Shown here: one piece after another, positions 24,994-33,159 of the stretch
Layout of the letters: the number at the start of each line of letters is the position of its first letter
Numbering within the stretch: the stretch's first letter is position 1
Origin: Persicitalea jodogahamensis
Lineage (GTDB): Bacteria > Bacteroidota > Bacteroidia > Cytophagales > Spirosomataceae
DNA length: 64,000 nucleotides
NCBI RefSeq assembly: GCF_014651615.1
Contig: NZ_BMXF01000001.1
Coordinates: 2,017,731 to 2,081,730, forward strand
Direction of reading: 5' to 3'
Translations under genes and position numbers: made by a program
Notes under the pieces: model-generated
The model's database searches: none
What the model was told of the DNA's origin: nothing
Seen by the model: only the letters and a program-made list of their open reading frames with translations

Positions 24994-25815
24994 TTACGAT
25001 TGGACAAAAGTCAGTAGGTCAGCATTGATCGTAGCAGCCTCGGTGGTAGGCATGCCATGCGGAAAGCCGGGGTACGTGATCAGTTTCCCGTTTTTGAGAA
25101 GCTTGATCGCCTTATGGGCTGTAATCCCGATGGGAACGATCTGGTCGTCTTCTCCGTGCATGATCAGAACCGGCACGTCAATACTTTTCAGGTCTTCCGT
25201 TAAATCTGTTTCCGAAAAGGCCTTGATACCGTGATAGTGGGCATTAATTCCCCCCATCATGCCCTGCCGCCACCAGTTATCCTGAACGCCCTGCAAAGCG
25301 GTAGCCCCTGGACGGTTGAAGCCATAGAAAGCCGTGGTGAATTCGTTGAAATACTGCGGACGCCGGGTAGCGGTTCCTTCCCGAATCTCATCAAATACCG
25401 ACATGGGCACACCGTCGGGGTTTGACTCGTTAGCGACCATGAGTGGGGTGATGGCACTGATCAGGACTGCCTTGGCCACCCGCCCGTTGCCATATTTGGC
25501 TACATAGCGAGCCACTTCCCCCCCTCCGGTAGAATGACCAATGTGAATCGCATCGTTCAGATCCAGGAACTCGGCCAGTTGAGCGGCGTCTGAAGCGTAG
25601 GTGTCGATATCGTGACCATCCGTCGTTTGGGTAGAGCGACCGTGACCCCGGCGATCGTGGGCCACTACCCGGTAACCCTGCAACAGGAAAAACATCATCT
25701 GGGCATCCCAGTCGTCGCTGGACAACGGCCATCCGTGATGAAACACGATGGGTTGTCCTGTTCCCCAGTCCTTATAGTAAAGCTGGGTACCGTCTTTAAT
25801 GGTTAGCGTCGGCAT
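24994..25815 (-). CDS. Alpha/beta hydrolase, non-heme chloroperoxidase/arylesterase type
   Basis: 273 residues, the standard length of cofactor-free haloperoxidases. FHHGWPLSSDDWD forms the oxyanion-hole region, RRGHGRS follows, the nucleophile Ser is in IGHSTGGGEVARYV, the Asp in MHGEDDQIVP and the His in PGFPHGMPTTEA. In vivo these enzymes act as esterases or lactonases; perhydrolase activity is incidental. It is the first gene of the leftward cluster, with a palindrome 28-50 bp upstream that could be an operator. Confidence 0.9.
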   Translation of the reverse strand: MPTLTIKDGTQLYYKDWGTGQPIVFHHGWPLSSDDWDAQMMFFLLQGYRVVAHDRRGHGRSTQTTDGHDIDTYASDAAQLAEFLDLNDAIHIGHSTGGGEVARYVAKYGNGRVAKAVLISAITPLMVANESNPDGVPMSVFDEIREGTATRRPQYFNEFTTAFYGFNRPGATALQGVQDNWWRQGMMGGINAHYHGIKAFSETDLTEDLKSIDVPVLIMHGEDDQIVPIGITAHKAIKLLKNGKLITYPGFPHGMPTTEAATINADLLTFVQS

Positions 25816-25842
25816 AATGTAGAGGTTTATTGGTTTGTAATT

Positions 25843-25865
25843 TCGAAGGGCTCAATGCCCTTCGA
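25843..25865. promoter_or_regulatory. Palindrome upstream of the stress-type cluster
   Basis: TCGAAGGGC (25843-25851) and GCCCTTCGA (25857-25865) are exact reverse complements around TCAAT. The site lies 28-50 bp before the first gene of the leftward cluster. It could be an operator for a regulator encoded elsewhere, or a 5'-UTR hairpin. No cognate regulator is adjacent. Confidence 0.45.
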
Positions 25866-26069
25866 CTGTCATTACAAAGTTGGCGAGAGCAGGGCTGCCG
25901 ACCGCGGTATGAATCGAAGGAGATGCGGTATGAATTATGGGTCTTTATGGAATTGCTCCATGAGCCTTCCTTTCAGGCTCTGAACTGCGGCCGTCTACAA
26001 GTCAGTAGCCAACTTTGGAGATCAGCAGACGAAGCGGAATTTAAAGGAATTCTTTTCTTACCATCTTCG

Positions 26070-26345
26070 TAGCGTGCCGCCTGGAGTACCCACCTGACCT
26101 CGAACAGAGTGCTAGGCCAGTCCGCGTTTTACAGCCGTGAGGGGAATGCAAATGCCTACGGAGGCTACTATACGCAGGAACAGGCCCGCGAATTGATGGA
26201 TTTCGCCGCCTGACGAAGTATTGCTATCATTCCTGAAATCGAGGCACCGGGCTATTACGAAGAGGTGTTTGCTATATGTCCCCATTTTACCATTTTGGAG
26301 GAAGTGCTGGACATTTTCCCTTCGAAATGCATCTACATTTATTGA
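26070..26345 (+). pseudogene. Decayed GH20 beta-N-acetylhexosaminidase remnant
   Basis: In the frame starting at 26070 the translation contains YGGYYTQEQARELMDFAA, then an in-frame TGA (26211), then RSIAIIPEIEAPG, and after an internal deletion CPHFTILEEVLDIFPSK before another TGA. These are consecutive signature segments of GH20 hexosaminidases (GGYYTQ, PEIDMPGH, then FPSKYIHIGGDE), compressed and interrupted. The catalytic DE pair is lost. It is a fossil of a glycosidase gene, cut short where the minus-strand cupin gene ends. Confidence 0.75.
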
Positions 26346-26680
26346 TTGGCCACTTGCATTACCCGCTCACTCCGGTCGGGTTTCGATAGCGTCAGCCGGA
26401 CGATGCTATCGGTTAAGGCCGTTAAGTCGTGAGGTACGTCCCCTCCAAGAGAAATCAGGTCTCCTTTCACGGCGCGGTGAATTGTACCGCGCGTGCCAAA
26501 ATCAATCTCTCCTGCCACGATCTCGATGACAATTGGGAAGGGCGTAAAGTGCTCTTTCATCATCTGTCCCCCTTTGAACACGATTCTGATTTCGCGGGTA
26601 AAGTCTGTTTCCAACAGCGGCTGGACCAGTGGCTTATTGTCCTGGTAAGTCAGGTCCTTGTACAGGGAAGCGGTTTTCAT
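26339..26680 (-). CDS. Small cupin-domain protein
   Basis: 113 residues. The beta-barrel pattern is GGQMMKEHFTPFPIVIEIVAGEIDFGT followed by VKGDLISLGGDVPHDLTAL, the two cupin motifs with candidate metal ligands His (KEH), Glu (IEI) and His (VPH). It is a single-domain cupin of unknown substrate. It stands between the GH20 remnant, which its 3' end overlaps by a few bases, and a META-domain lipoprotein gene in the same direction. Confidence 0.82.
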   Translation of the reverse strand: MKTASLYKDLTYQDNKPLVQPLLETDFTREIRIVFKGGQMMKEHFTPFPIVIEIVAGEIDFGTRGTIHRAVKGDLISLGGDVPHDLTALTDSIVRLTLSKPDRSERVMQVANQ

Positions 26681-26758
26681 CTTGATGGAGCGTTGTTTTT
26701 AGGTATAGGGTGCAAATCTTAATTTTTCTACCCAATCCTTTGATGACGCCGATCATAC

Positions 26759-27277
26759 TCAAAAGTGATGCCCTACTTTTCCAGCCAGCGTCGAATCAGC
26801 CGACCGTGCCGCTTTGAACTTGGCCAGTGGTGCTCTTTCGCCAAATAGCAGGGTCAATGTGTCTCCTTTTATCGTGTAATTATCCACCAGCCCAAAGACG
26901 TTGAGCAAATTTTTCTTTCGGGCATACATTTCGGGGCAATCATTTCTGGTTATGGTTATTCGTGAGAGGCGAATCTCTTTACCCCATTTCAATCTGTAGC
27001 TACCGCTGAATGAGTCGCAGCCGACGATCCCTGTGAACCGGTTTTGATCAGCTTTAAGTGTGAAGTGAATTTCGTTCACCTGATTGGTAGGTGCACCAAT
27101 CACATCTCCCTCCATTTCAATCAGCCGCCAGGACTTCCCGATGATGAGGCCGTCCGATGATTCGTCTGTTTCCATCGTAAGCGCTGAGATGTGATCGATC
27201 GATTTGTTCTTCAAATTCTCTCCACAACTAGCTATTGTTATAAGGGCCAGAAGTACGGCAACGAGGTAGGGTTTCAT
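26759..27277 (-). CDS. META-domain (HslJ-like) lipoprotein
   Basis: 172 residues. A lipoprotein signal peptide ends in ITIASC (lipobox Cys19). Residues 45-155 fit the META/HslJ-like domain: SWRLIEMEGDVIG, IHFTLKADQNRFTGIVGCDSFSGSY, then ITRNDCPE and a final DTLTLLFGE. Such proteins are envelope lipoproteins of largely unknown function. The ATG overlaps the DUF368 stop by 4 bp, so the two are translationally coupled. Confidence 0.8.
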   Translation of the reverse strand: MKPYLVAVLLALITIASCGENLKNKSIDHISALTMETDESSDGLIIGKSWRLIEMEGDVIGAPTNQVNEIHFTLKADQNRFTGIVGCDSFSGSYRLKWGKEIRLSRITITRNDCPEMYARKKNLLNVFGLVDNYTIKGDTLTLLFGERAPLAKFKAARSADSTLAGKVGHHF

Positions 27278-28242
27278 CGGTGAGTAGTTTTGAAGTTTGT
27301 TGATGACGATTCTGTTCTCGTGAAGTGATCTGTCAGATACACCGCCAAAAATCCAATCGTGGCAAGGACTATGCCATAGCCCATATAGGATTCATGGCCT
27401 GTGAGTGACTCATAAATGCCCGGCAGGATATTTTGTTGCACCAGTGGCTTTACTTCCCCATGACGATCGGTAAATGTTTCGAGGGTATGCTTCCAAGGCC
27501 AAACTTTATTGAGTGAACCCAGCATGAAACCTGTCAGCAGGGCGATCGTGGCGTTATGGTAGTTTTTGAGCGCCCAGTTAAGAACGCGTGAAAAGGATAA
27601 GATCCCCACCACACAGCCCGCGGCAAACACGGCGATCACATCCAGCCGCAATTCCTTAACGGCGTTGAGGACGAACTCGTACTTGGCCAGCAGCACCAAT
27701 AGGAAACTGCCCGAAATACCCGGCAGGATCATCGCGCAGATGGCGATGGCTCCCGACAAAAATAGAAAAAAGTAGGATTCCGGTGTCTGCGCGGGCGTAG
27801 CCACCGTCACGTAGTAAGCAATGGCCGTTCCCAGCAAACCAAACAGCACGACGCCCACGCTCCACCGACCGATTTTTCGTCCTACCACCCAGGCCGAGGC
27901 CACGATGAGACCGAAGAAAAAGGACCAGAGTAGTTCGGAGTGGTTGGCCAGGAGGTACAGGATTATGCGCGAAAGCGCCAACACCGAAAAGCCAATCCCG
28001 GAGAGCAGCACGAGGAGGAAGGCTCCATTGACGTGCCGCCAAAACTCGGCCAGCCGAAACTCCAGCAACAATTGGAGCGCCCCCGTGTCCACTGACCGGA
28101 TTGAAGCCAGTAATTCTTCATAAATACCTGTAATGAAAGCAATAGTGCCGCCCGATACGCCCGGCACCACGTCGGCCGCACCCATGCCCGCCCCTTTGGT
28201 AAATAGCAGTAGGTATTCTTTTGTGGTTCTTTTTGAATGCAT
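27274..28242 (-). CDS. DUF368-family membrane protein (polyprenyl-phosphate transporter, PopT-like)
   Basis: 322 residues with eight to ten membrane helices. The N-terminus KGAGMGAADVVPGVSGGTIAFITGIYEELL is the DUF368 signature, repeated in inverted form by ICAMILPGISGSFLLVLLAKYE. Members of this family have been identified as undecaprenyl-phosphate recycling translocases. It would recover the lipid carrier used by the cell-envelope and glycan pathways, including the GtrB-like enzymes earlier in this window (inference). It is coupled by 4-bp overlap to a META lipoprotein. Confidence 0.88.
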   Translation of the reverse strand: MHSKRTTKEYLLLFTKGAGMGAADVVPGVSGGTIAFITGIYEELLASIRSVDTGALQLLLEFRLAEFWRHVNGAFLLVLLSGIGFSVLALSRIILYLLANHSELLWSFFFGLIVASAWVVGRKIGRWSVGVVLFGLLGTAIAYYVTVATPAQTPESYFFLFLSGAIAICAMILPGISGSFLLVLLAKYEFVLNAVKELRLDVIAVFAAGCVVGILSFSRVLNWALKNYHNATIALLTGFMLGSLNKVWPWKHTLETFTDRHGEVKPLVQQNILPGIYESLTGHESYMGYGIVLATIGFLAVYLTDHFTRTESSSTNFKTTHR

Positions 28243-28297
28243 TGCTGATTGATATTCAATAGAAATAAATAATACTATTTAGTTGGGGCCCTGCTCT

Positions 28298-28486
28298 TCA
28301 CCCTACCGCTGTGCCATGCTCAAGATTATTCAGCAAGAGGAATCCGCAAACGGTCAAATCGCCACGTGGCTCGTCGGGGAAAACATTGGAGGCGGCCTTG
28401 GCTTCCGCTTTTTGGAGGTTGCCGTCGATTTTTGACAGGGCGTCTGAGACGCCGCTCAGGTCCGTTGACAGATCAGGTGAATTCAT
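28298..28486 (-). CDS. Possible small hypothetical protein
   Basis: 62 codons from an ATG at 28486, between the DUF932-like gene (35 bp upstream) and the DUF368 gene (55 bp downstream), all in one direction. The sequence is Ser/Asp/Leu rich with a helical N-terminal half and no recognised domain. Position and a plausible ATG argue for it; short length and lack of recognition argue against. Confidence 0.35.
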   Translation of the reverse strand: MNSPDLSTDLSGVSDALSKIDGNLQKAEAKAASNVFPDEPRGDLTVCGFLLLNNLEHGTAVG

Positions 28487-28521
28487 GTCTTTTTGTTTTG
28501 AAAAAGATAAAAGCTATAGGT

Positions 28522-29499
28522 TCAGGCAAACGCGTGCGCGGCCAACTGATGGAAAACGCGCTCGTCAAGCCTAAAGCGATCATTTAGGGTCAGGCTACTG
28601 CGAGCAGTGAAAAGCGCGTAGTTGACCGCGTTGTAGAGCAGCCAGTACGAAAGTTCTGACCCCAGCATCCGCTCTTCGAACCGCAACCGCTCTTTAGCCT
28701 GCTTGGCCATTTGCACCGGAATGGGCAGTTCCTTCAATAAGGCATCATCCGTTCCCATGGCGACCGGTTTCTGGAAGTGACCGTACACTTCAGAAGTGAG
28801 TGTCTGCTCGGTGATCAAGTGCTCGGCGACCAGGTCACGCAAGTGTTCCTTGAAAAGCTCAATGGTTAGCGTACTGTGGTGAATGTTGCGAATCTCTGAG
28901 CGTGTCTGCCGGATCCGTTCCGGGGCATTGGCACTCCTGGGCGGCTGTTTCCTTTTGCGTCCCCCGGCCAAAGGCTCAAGCCAGGATTCGTATTCGGCTA
29001 GATCAGTGAACGGATCGGCCCAACCCATCAGCCCATTCTGGCAAATGTTGCGGTAAAGGCTGCTGCCCAATCGCGTGGCGGGATCCAACAGAGCCGTCAG
29101 CGACTGGCCCTGAATGCTGAACGGGGTCTTGCCATTATAGCTGTTAGTCAGCGTCAGGCTACGGTGCAGGGCTTCCGTACCGATCTGCACGGTGGCAGGC
29201 AGCACAATGCTTACTGTGAACTCACCGGTGGTGGTGTGCTTGATCACTAGTTGATAGTCGGGCACCAATTCGTCGATGATCTCCCGGATGGTGGCGTTGG
29301 GGACGACAGTATAATCCGCGCTTTGGATGCCAAAAAGTGTTTTGCGTCCCCCGAGATGCTGCCCGATCACCAGTTGCTGGCGGTCGGTGGCTATTATATC
29401 GTAGCCGGGCAGCAGGTCATTCAGCCAGAGTGATTCAACAGGGTAACAGATGTCTTCCCATGAATCGGTTACGCGGGGTTCGGTGCTGATATAAGTCAT
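28522..29499 (-). CDS. DUF932-like phage/plasmid-related protein
   Basis: 325 residues, soluble. The arrangement is that of DUF932 proteins: an N-terminal region with LLPGYDIIATDRQQLVIG and YTVVPNATIREIIDELVPDY, a middle NSYNGKTPFSIQGQSLTAL and ICQNGLMGW (the usual C.NG.. motif), a helical Arg/Lys-rich segment, and a C-terminal ELSYWLLYNAVNYALF. DUF932 genes are common on plasmids, phages and integrated elements; the biochemical role is unknown. No other mobile-element gene is near. The upstream region has CopY/BlaI-like palindromes. Confidence 0.65.
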   Translation of the reverse strand: MTYISTEPRVTDSWEDICYPVESLWLNDLLPGYDIIATDRQQLVIGQHLGGRKTLFGIQSADYTVVPNATIREIIDELVPDYQLVIKHTTTGEFTVSIVLPATVQIGTEALHRSLTLTNSYNGKTPFSIQGQSLTALLDPATRLGSSLYRNICQNGLMGWADPFTDLAEYESWLEPLAGGRKRKQPPRSANAPERIRQTRSEIRNIHHSTLTIELFKEHLRDLVAEHLITEQTLTSEVYGHFQKPVAMGTDDALLKELPIPVQMAKQAKERLRFEERMLGSELSYWLLYNAVNYALFTARSSLTLNDRFRLDERVFHQLAAHAFA

Positions 29500-29517
29500 T
29501 AAGTTTGCGTATGTAAT

Positions 29518-29545
29518 TTTACAGTTGTAAATTTACAGCTATAAA
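29518..29545. promoter_or_regulatory. Overlapping TTTACA/TGTAAA palindromes (BlaI/CopY-like operator)
   Basis: TTTACAGTTGTAAA (29518-29531) overlaps the perfect palindrome TGTAAATTTACA (29526-29537), followed by a weaker TTTACAGCTATAAA. The core TACAGTTGTA fits the TACAnnTGTA operator of the BlaI/MecI/CopY family. It lies between divergent genes, 19 bp before the DUF932-like start. No BlaI-type gene is in the window. Confidence 0.5.
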
Positions 29546-29607
29546 AAATAAATTCAAAATTTAGGAATTATGTTTTTTCAAATCGCCTATTCAGACACGG
29601 CTCAATT

Positions 29608-30291
29608 ATGACTATCTCACAGTTGCTCACCCAAAAAGCGAAAGTAGCGGCCCTGCTATTTCTGGTAATGGTCCTCGTGATCCTTTACTCGCTGCGCCTG
29701 GAAAAAAAAGCACGCAACATGGACGCCGCTGTCACGTCGGTTTACAATGATCGCCTGCAGCCCGCGCTGATCATTGTTTATCTCAGCGAGAATCTCCACG
29801 ATAAGCACCGGCTCCTCGACAACCACCTGAGCGATCACTCGAGACTCACTACCGCTGAGTTAAAAACCAGATTTTCGGAACATGACGTGAGGAATAACCA
29901 ACTGGTAGCCGATTTTGAACAAACCGTGCTTACCCGGAATGAGGCGGCGGTGTTGAAGAAATTCAAATCCGATTTGGCCGACAATGCCCGTTTGGAGCAA
30001 GTGGTAATGAAGCAGGCAGCCGACGAAAACAGGGAAATAGCCACTGCGTTGTATAATAAGGACGGAGTAGCCCTCTTCCGCCAAAGCATCGAAAACCTGC
30101 ACACGCTTGCCCGAATCCAATCTGAAACCGGCCAGGAGATCGTGCAGGTCTCCCACCGCGAAGCTGCCGGGGTGTCGGTCATCACCACGCTGATGATCGC
30201 CGTGGCCGTTATTATGGGCATTCTTATTCAGAGCCTCGTGTACAAGACCAGGTTTCTGGAAAGAAACCCGTCAAAATTTCCTCTTAATTAA
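29608..30291 (+). CDS. MCP four-helix-bundle domain membrane protein
   Basis: 227 residues. A membrane helix at about 13-30, a periplasmic all-helical region (31-190) of the MCP four-helix-bundle sensor type (heptad-rich, with YNDRLQPALIIVYLSENL and Arg/Glu-rich helices), and a second membrane helix at about 193-213. It then ends after a short tail without HAMP, methyl-accepting or kinase domain. It is thus a stand-alone sensor-like module. The next gene follows 28 bp later. Its role is unknown; it may partner with a signalling protein encoded elsewhere. Confidence 0.8.
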   Translation: MTISQLLTQKAKVAALLFLVMVLVILYSLRLEKKARNMDAAVTSVYNDRLQPALIIVYLSENLHDKHRLLDNHLSDHSRLTTAELKTRFSEHDVRNNQLVADFEQTVLTRNEAAVLKKFKSDLADNARLEQVVMKQAADENREIATALYNKDGVALFRQSIENLHTLARIQSETGQEIVQVSHREAAGVSVITTLMIAVAVIMGILIQSLVYKTRFLERNPSKFPLN

Positions 30292-30319
30292 TCATTCCAT
30301 CTTTCAAATTAGCCAAGTC

Positions 30320-30730
30320 ATGAATACTCTCATCATTAGCCGCCTGGATTACCAGCGGCTCCAGCAATGGATTGGTCGGGCAAAAACCGATTTCAATTTT
30401 TCCAATAACCAGACCAATGAAATCCTTCGGACTGTGAATGAGGCCACGTTGCTTGACCCGGCCGACATGCCGGCGGACGTGGTCACGATGAATTCCCGCG
30501 TCAGGCTGACTTATCCCGAAAGCAACCACACGCTGGAAGTCCAGCTCGTCTATCCGGAACTCGCCAACATCGAAAAAAAGCGCATTTCGATTTTCGCGCC
30601 GCTGGCGGTTGCCATTCTCGGCTGCCGGCAGGGAACGCTCACTAAGATGAATACACCAAATGGCACGGTCACGATCAAGATCGAGGAGGTGATTTATCAA
30701 CCCGAAGCCGCCGGGCACATGGCGCTTTGA
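30320..30730 (+). CDS. GreA/GreB-family protein (Rnk-like)
   Basis: 136 residues. A short N-terminal helix pair (1-45, beginning MNTLIISRLDYQRLQQW) is followed by a GreA/GreB C-terminal FKBP-like domain (50-125): VTMNSRVRLTYPESNHTLEVQLVYPELAN, then ISIFAPLAVAILGCRQG. The long coiled coil of true Gre factors is absent, as in Rnk (regulator of nucleoside diphosphate kinase). It likely binds RNA polymerase without the cleavage-stimulating tip. It may be co-transcribed with the MCP-domain gene. Confidence 0.8.
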   Translation: MNTLIISRLDYQRLQQWIGRAKTDFNFSNNQTNEILRTVNEATLLDPADMPADVVTMNSRVRLTYPESNHTLEVQLVYPELANIEKKRISIFAPLAVAILGCRQGTLTKMNTPNGTVTIKIEEVIYQPEAAGHMAL

Positions 30731-30789
30731 GAAACACAGTCTTTTGCCGAAAAAACAAGCTTAACCCTGTACGCTATTCCCGCATTGGT

Positions 30790-31204
30790 ATGAAAATTAG
30801 TCAATCTTTCATCATCGCGGTTTTCGCGTTGCTTTTAAGTACCTTCGAGTCCTTCGGTTAAGAAGGGCAGAGGGAAATAGTCGATCCAGGTGTGTCGACG
30901 CATACCTACTAAATATCCGCATAAGGCACAACAGGTCGGAGATTCGCGAAAAATCCAATGTCGCAGCCGTTTTCCTTCTCGCATTGGCATCGTGCCGCGT
31001 TCCATCATCGCGTCATCGTGCCCAGGGAAAGCCATCAGCAAAGCACGCCCAAGTACCAGGGACGTCCGGGGGGGCTGTTTTCAGAAACTCCAACTCCACG
31101 GCGATGCGGCTGAATCCATTGACGAACCCTGGCAACTACAAGGCGCAGCACCAGATAACCAAATGTCATGCCCAAAAGGGCGCAAGCTTTAAAAAACATA
31201 GATG
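30790..31204 (+). pseudogene. Possible decayed secreted-protein gene
   Basis: An ATG at 30790 opens a 23-codon frame that reads as a typical signal peptide (MKISQSFIIAVFALLLSTF) and stops at TAA (30859-30861). Further on, in another frame, a short basic tail ending GNYKAQHQITKCHAQKGASF runs to the TGA at 31203. The simplest reading is a small secreted protein broken by frameshift, but the body is not recognisable. Otherwise this 470-bp gap before nhaA shows no gene. Confidence 0.25.
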
Positions 31205-32449
31205 AAGACCAAAAGAAGAATAGTCAGAATAAAAAATGCAGTCAAGCCAGTCGTAGAGCCGGTCACCAACCCCATCCGCGACCTGGCCGAGAGCGGGCGA
31301 TTGTCTGGCGTTTTGCTGCTGGTGGCTACGGCCATAGCGTTGAGCTGGGCCAACTCGTCACATGGGGAGGAGTTCCTGGCTTTTTGGCAACAAAAGGTCG
31401 GTTTTCCGCCGCTCGACAAAAGCATTAGTCACTGGGTCAACGACGGTCTGATGGCCGTCTTTTTCTTTTTTGTAGGGCTGGAAATCAAGCGCGAAATCCT
31501 GGTGGGAGAGTTATCGGACTGGCGGCAGGCCGTGTTGCCCGTTGTGGCCGCGCTGGGCGGGGCTATCGTTCCGGCGACAATCTACCTGACTTTTAACGCA
31601 GATTCTACTGCCGCCAACGGCTGGGCAATTCCCACCGCAACGGACATTGCCTTTTCTTTGGGGATGCTGTCGCTGTTGGGCAAGCGGGTGCCTTTTGCTT
31701 TGAAAGTCCTGCTGACTGCCATTGCGGTGATCGACGATCTGATCGCGGTGCTGGTCATCGCGCTTTTCTATACCAATGAGATTCACGCCGACATGGTGCT
31801 CGGCGCGGCGGCTACTTTGACTGTACTCTTTGCGCTCAATTACTTCAAAGTGCTTCGCTTCATGTTTTACCTCATCCCCGGTTTGTTGCTTTGGTTTTTC
31901 ATACTCAAGTCAGGCGTACACGCCACCATTGCCGGGGTACTTTTGGCGGTGACCATTCCACTCAGCCAACTGGGCAGGATCGAACACGCGCTGTACAAAC
32001 CCGTCAACTACCTTATTATGCCTATATTTGCGCTGGCCAACACGGGTATCGTCCTAACCGGGAACATCTACGCTTTGCTGACGTTGCCGCTGAGTCTGGG
32101 TATCGTAGCAGGGTTGTTTTTGGGTAAGCCGTTGGGTATCGTTCTATTTTCCTGGGGCGTCGTTAAGTCAGGCGGGGCCAAACTGCCCCTTGGACTGAAA
32201 TGGCGACACATCATCGGCCTGGGCTTCACAGCGGGTATCGGCTTTACGATGTCAATATTCATTGCTGGCCTGTCCTTCACAGATGCCGCGCAACAGAGTG
32301 GCGCCAAGTTGGCCATTATGGTTGGGACGGTACTTTCCGGGGTTGTGGGATTGTTGTGGCTGGTAAAGGTGGAGAAGAGGTTGACCTCGCAGATGAAATC
32401 AAAGCAGCGCTTTCAGGTTTCCGGTGAAAAGCTAAAAAAAGTACCCTGA
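31202..32449 (+). CDS. nhaA: Na+/H+ antiporter NhaA
   Basis: 415 residues with twelve membrane helices. All NhaA signatures are present: NDGLMAVFFFFVGLEIKREIL (helix 2), PTATDIAFSLGMLSLLG with the helix-4 Asp, the essential Asp-Asp pair in AIAVIDDLIAVLVIALFYT (helix 5), HATIAGVLLAVTIPL, and GIGFTMSIFIAGLSF. It exchanges H+ for Na+ across the inner membrane, useful in saline or alkaline habitats. It has a Lys/Arg-rich N-terminal extension of about 20 residues and a basic C-terminal tail. It is apparently monocistronic. Confidence 0.95.
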   Translation: MKTKRRIVRIKNAVKPVVEPVTNPIRDLAESGRLSGVLLLVATAIALSWANSSHGEEFLAFWQQKVGFPPLDKSISHWVNDGLMAVFFFFVGLEIKREILVGELSDWRQAVLPVVAALGGAIVPATIYLTFNADSTAANGWAIPTATDIAFSLGMLSLLGKRVPFALKVLLTAIAVIDDLIAVLVIALFYTNEIHADMVLGAAATLTVLFALNYFKVLRFMFYLIPGLLLWFFILKSGVHATIAGVLLAVTIPLSQLGRIEHALYKPVNYLIMPIFALANTGIVLTGNIYALLTLPLSLGIVAGLFLGKPLGIVLFSWGVVKSGGAKLPLGLKWRHIIGLGFTAGIGFTMSIFIAGLSFTDAAQQSGAKLAIMVGTVLSGVVGLLWLVKVEKRLTSQMKSKQRFQVSGEKLKKVP

Positions 32450-33159
32450 GGTTTAAGGGAATGAGTTATTAACGGCCAGGTGCCTGACTTGATGCGTACC
32501 TGCCGGTCGGAAACCTTGCGCAGGGGCGGGCCGTCGGCAACGTTCATCCGCTGCCTTCCCGGACTTTCGTGCTGGAATGGCTATGCGCTAGGCTCGGTAG
32601 GTAGTAAAAGTACCCCGTGCCATTTTATCCATTAGGAGCAACTACCTGATTAACCCGCGCCACCCGATTTTTTCTGACTGTCGGGTGATAATTTCGGAGC
32701 TTTTGGCAATTGTTGAGCGGTTGTCCAATGCTGATCGGCGATAGGAGAGTCCTTCAGTCGGATACCGGGATTTGAAATAATGGGAATGGTAACGATGGCA
32801 GGAAGCGAGCCTAAGGGGCTGCGGCTTCCCTGCGGATCTCAAAACTGTGGTCCCGAACTTGGCAGAGAACCTGGCTCTGCCAGGTTGAGGGCATCGGGAA
32901 TAGTGAGCCCGGCAATTGAGAACAGGAATGAAGATTGAAAAGCCAACGCCCACCGTAAAAGGTGGTCGGAAGAAGGCGTCCATTCGAGCTCCGAGGGTAG
33001 TTACGCCCCACTCGCCTTAACGATTGGCCTCAAAAGTGAACAATTAAGGCCTGAAGATTCATTACGGCTGCCTGATCAACCAAGAAAGGTCCATCAATTT
33101 GCCTGTTTTAAAGCTTGGCATACCTATTTTAAAGAGGAGGAAAAACGTTTACCAATTAC
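32450..33159. other. Gene-free stretch between nhaA and the CDF gene
   Basis: About 710 bp. Frames exist on the minus strand (32642-32983 and 32811-33011) but their translations are Arg/Ser-rich and unrecognised, as expected for shadows. No RNA gene, repeat or terminator is obvious. An AGAGGAGG sequence at about 33134-33141 is too far from the CDF ATG to be a normal Shine-Dalgarno site. Confidence 0.45.

Noticed and set aside
32642-32983. 113-codon minus-strand frame after nhaA
   Set aside because: Composition is Arg/Ser-rich without domain or signal; another frame overlaps it. Treated as noise.
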